17,335 bases of DNA from Maricaulis sp. (GTDB lineage: Bacteria > Pseudomonadota > Alphaproteobacteria > Caulobacterales > Maricaulaceae). The DNA lies in contig NZLV01000019.1 of NCBI GenBank assembly GCA_002694345.1, positions 1-17,335 of the forward strand. Direction: 5' to 3'. Positions 12,475 through 17,335 of the stretch are shown piece after piece. Positions within the stretch are counted from its first letter, which is position 1; each line of letters opens with the position of its first letter. The notes under the pieces were generated by a model. The model was not told the origin of the DNA. It made no database searches and saw nothing but the letters and a program-made list of their open reading frames with translations. The translations under genes and the position numbers were made by a program.

Positions 12475-14943
12475 ATGACGGGACAGACATTCCAGATCGT
12501 GACGCTGGTCGTCACCATCGGTGCCATGGCTTTCGCTGTGGCCGTCGGTTTGTGGGCGTATCGCCTGACCGCAGGCGCGCGGGGCGCGCAACTGGTCTGG
12601 CGCCGCAAGCTGGCCGAAATGGAAGACCGGGTCTCTCGCGCTGACAGTGTTTTCGGAGCGCATCCGGGCCTGGTCCTGGTCTGGGACCAGGCGCCCTTCG
12701 ACGAGGATGACAAGGGGTGGGGTGAGCCGCGGATCTTCGGATCTTCGGTGGCTCTGGCCTCTCTGCTGCGTTTTGCCGAAGCGAGCGACGGACCCAATCC
12801 GGCCGGTATCCTGATGGAAGGCCTGGCGGACTACGAGGCGCGCTCGGCCGGTGGCGAGGAAACCACCCTGCGCCGCCGTTTCCACGAGCTGGCCCAGAAG
12901 GGGCAGCCCTTCTCCCTGACCATTCTTGGGCCCAGCGGGCGTTTTCTTGAAGTCGATGGCCGTCCTGCTGGGACGCAACTGGTGATCTGGCTGTCCGATG
13001 CGACGATCCGTGGCCTGGAGGAATCCGGGGCGCGTGGCCGTATCGAAGAAGCGCGTCGCCTGGTCTCCCAGGATCCGATGGCCTTCCTGGACATGCTGGG
13101 CCGCGCGCCGTTCCCGGCCTGGCGGATGAATGCTTCCGGCCGCCTGGAGTGGGTCAACCAGGCCTATGTCGCCGCCGTTGAGGGCAAGGCGCTCGACGCC
13201 GTGCTTCAGGAACAGGTTGCGCTGGACAATGCCATGGTCGAGCAAGCCCAGCGCGCCACGAATGATGGCGAAGCGGTCAGCGAAAGCCGTGTCGTGGTTG
13301 TGGAAGGGCGTCGCCGCGCCCTTCAATTCCAGGTCTTCCCGGTGTCCGGTGGGGCTGCCGGTTTTGCCATTGATGTAACCGAGGGCGAAGAAGCCAAGGC
13401 GGCCCTGAAACGCTTCCGCCGGGCCCATGACGAAACGCTCAACCACATGGCGGAAGCCGTCGTCGTGTTCGACCGGTCCCAGCGTCTCAACTTCTACAAC
13501 ACGGCCTTCTCGCGCCTGTTCAAGCTGGATGATGCCTGGCTCAATGACCGCCCGGCCCATGGCCAGTTCCTGGACCGGATGCGCGAGAAACGCCTCCTGC
13601 CGGAACAGGCCGATTTCGCGGACTGGAAGTCGCATGAACTGGCCCGCTATGACCAGCCGTCCACCGAGGAGACGCCGGACGAACTCTGGCCGCTGCCTGA
13701 TGGCCGGACGCTGCGGGTTGCCCGCCAGCGTCACCCGCTGGGTGGTCTGATGCTCATCTTCGAGGACAAGACCGACGAGATGGCGCTGACGGCGCGCTAC
13801 AACACGCTGATCAATGTGCAGCGGGCCACGCTCGACAAGCTGCACGAGGCGGTTGCCGTGTTCGGGGCGAATGGCCGCCTGCAACTCCACAACAATGCCT
13901 TTGAGGACCTGTGGGGTTTCGAAGCCGTGGAACTGGACGGGCAGCCGGAATTTGATGCCGTGGCCGAGACCTGTGCCGCCTTGTTCGCGGATGACCGGGT
14001 CTGGACTGATATCAAGGGTCGCGTCACCGATCCCAGCCCGCAGGCCCGCAAACAGGTGACCGGGGAAATGCGCCGGTCCGACGGTCGTGTTCTGACCTAT
14101 CTGACGCGGCCGCTGCCGGATGGTGCAACGCTGATCTGCTGGGATGATGTCACCGACAGCCGTCGGATCGAGGAAGCCCTGCGCGAGCGCGCCGAGGCCC
14201 TGGAAACCTCGGAGCGGATCAAGACGGAATTCGTCGAGCACGTCTCCTATCAGCTGCGCACGCCGCTCACGACGATCAATGGCTATGCCGACATGCTCGC
14301 CCAGGGCTTTGCCGGTGAGCTGTCCGATCGCCAGAAAGAACCGATGAGCGCGATCCAGCAGGCCGCCGAGCATCTGGCCAAGCTGGTCGATGACATCCTC
14401 GATGTCGCAGCCATTGATGCCGGTCAGCTGGAACTGGATCTGGGTGATGTGGATCTGGGGGATGTCGTCCGCGAGGCGGCAGAACTGGTCCAGGCGCGCG
14501 CCGATCATCACAAGATCAAGCTGGAAGTCGCGGTGGATGCCGAGCTCGGCCTGCTGCGTGCCGACCGCAATCGCCTCAAGCAGGTGTCCATGAACCTGCT
14601 GTCCAACGCCATCCGCCACGTCCAGGTGGAAGGCCATGTCACCATTGGCGCACGCGGTGATGCCGACGAGCTGACCCTGTGGGTCAAGGATGATGGCGAG
14701 GGGATCGCCCCGGAAAAGCAGGCCAGCGTGTTCGAGCGCTTCTCACGCGGCGAACGCGGCGGAGCCGGGCTGGGTCTGGCGCTCGTGAAAGAGATTGCCG
14801 AGCTGCATGGCGGCTGGGTCGAACTCCAGTCCGAGCCGGGCAATGGCACGCATGTCGCTTGTCACCTGCCACGTGAACCGCATGGTGATGCGGTGCCGCC
14901 GGAGCTGGGTCTGACCGGCAAGGTCAAGGCTGGTACGGCCTGA
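12475..14943 (+). CDS. divL: DivL cell-cycle pseudo-histidine kinase (Tyr in place of phospho-acceptor His)
   Basis: An 822-residue sensor kinase homolog. One N-terminal membrane helix (about 8-30) is followed by a linker and three PAS-like regions near 205-290, 318-430 and 445-560. The DHp helix reads RIKTEFVEHVSYQLRTPLTTINGYADML, with Tyr592 exactly where the phosphorylated His is normally found. The catalytic domain is intact: N box (MNLLSNAIRH), G1 (DDGEGIAP), F box (FERFSRG) and G2 (GAGLGLALVKEI). This Tyr substitution is the mark of DivL. In Caulobacter DivL binds DivK and allosterically controls the hybrid kinase CckA, and through it CtrA, at the cell pole. Neighbouring ferredoxin and tsaE-amgK-murU genes suit a conserved chromosomal context. 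The family is sure; length is somewhat above that of Caulobacter DivL (about 770). Confidence 0.93.
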   Translation: MTGQTFQIVTLVVTIGAMAFAVAVGLWAYRLTAGARGAQLVWRRKLAEMEDRVSRADSVFGAHPGLVLVWDQAPFDEDDKGWGEPRIFGSSVALASLLRFAEASDGPNPAGILMEGLADYEARSAGGEETTLRRRFHELAQKGQPFSLTILGPSGRFLEVDGRPAGTQLVIWLSDATIRGLEESGARGRIEEARRLVSQDPMAFLDMLGRAPFPAWRMNASGRLEWVNQAYVAAVEGKALDAVLQEQVALDNAMVEQAQRATNDGEAVSESRVVVVEGRRRALQFQVFPVSGGAAGFAIDVTEGEEAKAALKRFRRAHDETLNHMAEAVVVFDRSQRLNFYNTAFSRLFKLDDAWLNDRPAHGQFLDRMREKRLLPEQADFADWKSHELARYDQPSTEETPDELWPLPDGRTLRVARQRHPLGGLMLIFEDKTDEMALTARYNTLINVQRATLDKLHEAVAVFGANGRLQLHNNAFEDLWGFEAVELDGQPEFDAVAETCAALFADDRVWTDIKGRVTDPSPQARKQVTGEMRRSDGRVLTYLTRPLPDGATLICWDDVTDSRRIEEALRERAEALETSERIKTEFVEHVSYQLRTPLTTINGYADMLAQGFAGELSDRQKEPMSAIQQAAEHLAKLVDDILDVAAIDAGQLELDLGDVDLGDVVREAAELVQARADHHKIKLEVAVDAELGLLRADRNRLKQVSMNLLSNAIRHVQVEGHVTIGARGDADELTLWVKDDGEGIAPEKQASVFERFSRGERGGAGLGLALVKEIAELHGGWVELQSEPGNGTHVACHLPREPHGDAVPPELGLTGKVKAGTA

Positions 14944-14969
14944 CCCCGGTCACGCTCAATCAGGATTGA

Positions 14970-15290
14970 TCAGCCCTGGTGTTCCGGCATGCGGACGACC
15001 AGGCCGTCCAGCTCATCGGTCACCTTGATCTGGCAGGACAGGCGGGAATTGTCCTGAACATGCTCGGCGAAATCCAGCATGGAGTCCTCCATGGCCTCGC
15101 GGGAGCCGGTCTTGTCGGTCCAGGCCGGATCAACATAGACATGGCAGGTCGCGCAGGCGCAGGCGCCACCGCAATCGGCATCAATGCCGGGAACAAGATT
15201 GCGCACAGCGCCTTCCATCACCGACAGGCCGTTGGGGACGTCGATTTCGTGCTCGTTTCCGTTGAACTCGATATAGGTAATCTTCGGCAT
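14970..15290 (-). CDS. Adrenodoxin-type [2Fe-2S] ferredoxin
   Basis: A 106-residue ferredoxin. Cys40, Cys46, Cys49 and Cys86 fit the C-x5-C-x2-C-x36-C cluster-binding spacing of the adrenodoxin/putidaredoxin branch (DADCGGACACATCHVYVD and RLSCQIKV). Cys44 is an extra Cys within the loop. These small electron carriers serve P450 systems, Rieske oxygenases or iron-sulfur and heme A biosynthesis; no partner enzyme is visible here, so the client is unknown. The FNGNEHEIDVPNGLSVMEGAVRN N-terminal half is the usual beta-grasp. A GGAG ribosome-binding site lies 7 bases upstream of the ATG. The gene faces divL (26 bases between stops, no convincing terminator) and is divergent from tsaE across a region containing a perfect palindrome. 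Confidence 0.92.
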   Translation of the reverse strand: MPKITYIEFNGNEHEIDVPNGLSVMEGAVRNLVPGIDADCGGACACATCHVYVDPAWTDKTGSREAMEDSMLDFAEHVQDNSRLSCQIKVTDELDGLVVRMPEHQG

Positions 15291-15313
15291 GCTTAACTCC
15301 GTGGACCCTTGGG

Positions 15314-15342
15314 GAAATGAACAGTGTTCATGAATGAGTCAA
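15314..15342 (-). promoter_or_regulatory. Candidate ferredoxin promoter overlapping the palindrome
   Basis: On the minus strand, TTGACT (15342-15337) matches the -35 consensus at five of six bases. Seventeen bases later CATTTC (15319-15314) is a weak -10. This would give a leader of about 16-20 bases containing the GGAG ribosome-binding site. The -35 is good, the -10 poor. Confidence 0.4.
15317..15331. promoter_or_regulatory. 15-bp perfect palindrome, likely operator for ferredoxin/tsaE
   Basis: ATGAACA-G-TGTTCAT is perfectly palindromic about one central base. This size and symmetry are usual for TetR- or MarR-type dimer sites; which regulator binds is unknown, since none is encoded nearby. 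It lies 27 bases before the ferredoxin ATG and inside its candidate promoter, so binding would most simply repress the ferredoxin gene. Confidence 0.6.
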
Positions 15343-15402
15343 GATTCAGCGTCATTGCCCGCCAAGGGATTGGCGGGGCATGGCCGGCAGGGCGAGGGGA
15401 TG

Positions 15403-15858
15403 ATGCGCTCAGTCAGGCTTGAGAATCCGGCCGCTACATACAGCTTTGCGCAGCGTCTCGCCGCGCATTTGGGTGCCGCAGATGTGATCCTGCTCACGGG
15501 CGATCTGGGGACAGGTAAAACCACGCTCGCGCGCGGCGTGATCAGCGCTCTTTGCGGCGTGGATGATGCGCCCAGCCCGACCTACACGATCGTGCAGACC
15601 TATGACCTGCCGGACGGCGGAGAGCTTTGGCATGCTGATCTCTACCGCATCGAGGACGCTTCCGAGCTGGAAGAGCTGGGCCTGGAAGACGCGTTCGACA
15701 TGGCGGTCTGCCTGGTGGAATGGCCGGACCGGCTCGGTGAGCATTTGCCGCCCGACCGGCTGGAAATCCGGCTCGAAACATTGGAGGGTTCCCCGACAGG
15801 CCGAGAAGCCCGGCTAACGGGATTTGGACGGTGGGAGACCCGCATTGACGACATCTGA
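15403..15858 (+). CDS. tsaE: TsaE, P-loop ATPase for tRNA t6A synthesis
   Basis: A 151-residue protein (YjeE family) with Walker A GDLGTGKTT (33-41, Lys39), the SPTYTIVQTY segment, WHADLYRIED and VEWPDRLG, all family hallmarks. TsaE drives turnover of the TsaB-TsaD complex that makes threonylcarbamoyl-adenosine at position 37 of ANN-decoding tRNAs; it is normally essential. The start at 15403 is preferred because GAGGGG (15394-15399) lies just upstream. ATG 15400 is nearly equivalent. ATG 15334 would add 23 residues unlike the family and has no ribosome-binding site, though it is the longest frame. The gene heads an operon whose next start overlaps its end. Pairing of tsaE with amgK and murU is common in proteobacteria. 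Confidence 0.93.
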   Translation: MRSVRLENPAATYSFAQRLAAHLGAADVILLTGDLGTGKTTLARGVISALCGVDDAPSPTYTIVQTYDLPDGGELWHADLYRIEDASELEELGLEDAFDMAVCLVEWPDRLGEHLPPDRLEIRLETLEGSPTGREARLTGFGRWETRIDDI

Positions 15859-16945
15859 TCGCGCTTCGGCGATGGACACCTTTCTGGAAAATTCAGGTTG
15901 GGGCCAGGCCCGGCGAGAGCCGTTGCCCGGTGACGCCTCGACGCGCCGCTATATCCGCCTCGTGGACGCGGACCGGACCGCCATGCTGATGGACGCACCG
16001 GCGGCGGCCGAGGCCCCGCTTTGCCCGCCAGAGGCTTCGCCCGCAGAGAGAGCCCAGCTGGGCTATAATGCGCTGGCACGGCTGGCCGGGTCCAATCTTG
16101 CCGCCTTTGCCGGTCTGGCGAACGCCTTGTGCGAGCGGGGGTTCTCCGCACCGCGCATCCTGGCTTCGGATTTCGAGCACGGATTTCTGGTGCTGGAGGA
16201 TCTCGGCGATGATCTGATCGCCCGGCTCATTCCGCAGCAATTGCACGAGGGCACGATCTACGCGCTGGCCGTGGATGTCCTGGCGGCGATCTATCGCAGC
16301 ACGTTTGGCGACCATGTCTCGGCCGGTGGTGAAGACTGGCCGCTCCTGGCCTATGACGACACGGCCCTGATGGCGGAGGCCGATCTCTTCCTGGAATGGT
16401 ATCTGGCCCGCCATGCCGGTGTTGAGCTGGATGACGAGGCCCGCGCCGAGTGGGTCCGTTTGTGGACGGCGGCCTTCAAGCGCCTTGAATCCTGCGCGCC
16501 GGGTCTGGTCCTGCGCGACTTTCATGCCGAAAACCTGCTGCATCTGCCGGACCGGGACGGGGAGGCGGCTCTGGGTCTGCTCGACTTCCAGGACGCGCTC
16601 ATCGGGCATCCGGCCTATGATCTGGTCTCCTTGCTGGAAGACGCCCGTCGCAATGTGGACCGCAAGCTCGCGATTCCGCTCAAGGCCCGTTTCGTGGAAA
16701 AGGCCGGGATTGCCGACAGCGCCGGATTCGACGCGGCCTATGCGGTCCTTGGCGCCCAGCGGAATGCCAAGATCCTCGGCATTTTCGTGCGGCTGGCGGT
16801 TCGCGACGGCAAGCAGCGCTATCTCGACCTCCTGCCCCGCGTGGCCCGGCACTTTGTCGCCGATCTCCAGCACCCGGCGCTGATGGAGCTCAATCTCTGG
16901 ATCAAGACCCATGCCGGTGCCGTCCTTCTGGATGCCCACAAATGA
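15845..16945 (+). CDS. amgK: AmgK, N-acetylmuramate/N-acetylglucosamine anomeric kinase
   Basis: A 366-residue kinase of the aminoglycoside-phosphotransferase fold. LRDFHAENLL (catalytic Asp225, metal-binding Asn230) and LLDFQDALIGHPAYDLVSLLEDARR (Asp247) are the conserved kinase elements, and REPLPGDASTRRYIRL is the typical AmgK beginning. It phosphorylates MurNAc at C1 to give the alpha-1-phosphate for MurU, in the peptidoglycan salvage route that bypasses de novo UDP-MurNAc synthesis. That route confers intrinsic fosfomycin tolerance. TTG at 15845 is preferred as start, with GGGAG 7 bases upstream and a 14-base overlap with tsaE; ATG at 15872 is the alternative. The stop overlaps the murU start as ATGA, so the two enzymes are made together. 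Confidence 0.92.
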   Translation: MTTSDRASAMDTFLENSGWGQARREPLPGDASTRRYIRLVDADRTAMLMDAPAAAEAPLCPPEASPAERAQLGYNALARLAGSNLAAFAGLANALCERGFSAPRILASDFEHGFLVLEDLGDDLIARLIPQQLHEGTIYALAVDVLAAIYRSTFGDHVSAGGEDWPLLAYDDTALMAEADLFLEWYLARHAGVELDDEARAEWVRLWTAAFKRLESCAPGLVLRDFHAENLLHLPDRDGEAALGLLDFQDALIGHPAYDLVSLLEDARRNVDRKLAIPLKARFVEKAGIADSAGFDAAYAVLGAQRNAKILGIFVRLAVRDGKQRYLDLLPRVARHFVADLQHPALMELNLWIKTHAGAVLLDAHK

Positions 16946-17335
16946 CGCGGATCACCACCGGCATGGCCCTGGCGGCAGGATTGGGGACGCGCATGCGCCC
17001 CCTGACCCTCGACCGGCCGAAGGCGCTGGTGAAAGTCCACGGACGGGTTCTGCTGGATTGGGCGCTGGACCGGTTCGCCGCCAGTGGCGTGGAGCGGTGT
17101 GTCGTCAACATCCACCATTTCGCCGATCTGATGGAAGCCCATCTGGGCGCACGGCCCGGCGCTCCGGCCCTGTCCATCTCCGACGAACGCGATGAAGTCC
17201 TGGAGACGGGCGGTGGTGTCGTGAAGGCGCTTCCCCAATTGGGGCCTGACCCGTTCTTTATCTCCAACATCGATGCGATCTGGGTGGATGAAGGCGAGCG
17301 CGAACTGGATCGGCTCCAGGACGCCTGGGACCCGG
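16942..17335 (+). CDS. murU: MurU, MurNAc-1-phosphate uridylyltransferase (3' truncated by window)
   Basis: The first 131 codons are present. The frame runs open to the window end, and complete members are around 240 residues. MALAAGLGTRMRPLTLDRPKALV is the pyrophosphorylase glycine-rich loop with its conserved Lys. DEVLETGGGVVKALP and FFISNIDAIW (metal-binding Asp111) follow the MurU/RmlA-like pattern; the ETGGG motif is typical of MurU. It transfers UMP from UTP to MurNAc-alpha-1-phosphate, giving UDP-MurNAc for cell-wall synthesis. The ATG at 16942 overlaps the amgK TGA by 4 bases, implying translational coupling. The truncation is due only to the window border. Confidence 0.92.
   Translation, partial: MTRITTGMALAAGLGTRMRPLTLDRPKALVKVHGRVLLDWALDRFAASGVERCVVNIHHFADLMEAHLGARPGAPALSISDERDEVLETGGGVVKALPQLGPDPFFISNIDAIWVDEGERELDRLQDAWDP

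Noticed and set aside
12355..14637. Minus-strand 760-codon open frame opposite divL
   Set aside because: Shadow of a GC-rich coding region: the plus strand encodes a complete kinase with ordered motifs, and the antisense product has no recognisable domain and no good ribosome-binding site.
14944..14969. TCAAT-N4-ATTGA hairpin between divL and the ferredoxin gene as a terminator
   Set aside because: Only a 5-bp AT-rich stem with no T tract; too weak to call.
15331..15353. TGAAT...ATTCA imperfect dyad near the tsaE long start as a second operator
   Set aside because: Arms are only 5 bp and could easily arise by chance; the neighbouring 15-bp palindrome is the real signal.

Overview
The window is GC-rich, densely packed chromosomal DNA that reads as an alphaproteobacterium, most likely from the stalked or budding Caulobacterales/Hyphomonadales side (Maricaulis-like). 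This is inferred from gene content: a DivL-type pseudo-histidine kinase with Tyr in place of the phospho-acceptor His, a ChvI/ChvG pair followed by PTS EIIA and HPr genes, adrenodoxin-type ferredoxin, and the tsaE-amgK-murU cluster. I see no rRNA, tRNA, CRISPR array, insertion sequence, integrase or toxin-antitoxin pair, and no block of foreign base composition.

Layout. Positions 1-1243 hold the 3' end of an S9 prolyl oligopeptidase-family gene with a strong terminator, then a protein with a nucleotidyltransferase-like motif. Positions 1245-6434 are all on the minus strand: a 566-residue protein I do not recognise, a DUF1214/DUF1254 membrane pair overlapping by ATGA, a secreted NTF2-like protein, and then a GlmU-like beta-helix protein translationally coupled to a HAD phosphatase. 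A divergent control region (6435-6606) leads to chvI-chvG and then EIIA(Man)-HPr on the plus strand. The hprK gene that lies between chvG and EIIA in many relatives is absent here. A UUCG-loop terminator separates HPr from a convergent 607-residue membrane protein with a very long acidic disordered tail.

A 204-bp divergent region with a perfect 12-bp inverted repeat precedes a TonB-domain lipoprotein, followed by divL. A ferredoxin gene faces divL. It is divergent from tsaE-amgK-murU, which are tightly overlapped, and murU runs off the window end.

How the genes fit together. ChvIG is an envelope-stress and host/acid-responsive two-component system in alphaproteobacteria. EIIA and HPr form the output end of the regulatory (nitrogen-type) PTS. 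DivL links DivK phosphorylation state to CckA-CtrA cell-cycle control. AmgK and MurU recycle cell-wall MurNAc to UDP-MurNAc, and the GlmU-like and HAD proteins probably act on activated sugars. The theme is envelope homeostasis and cell-cycle signalling.

I found no clear defence island or wholly new multi-gene system. The best leads are the unrecognised 566-residue gene divergent from chvI, the missing hprK with the HPr serine site kept, the acidic-tailed membrane protein, and three dyad-symmetric sites in promoter regions.
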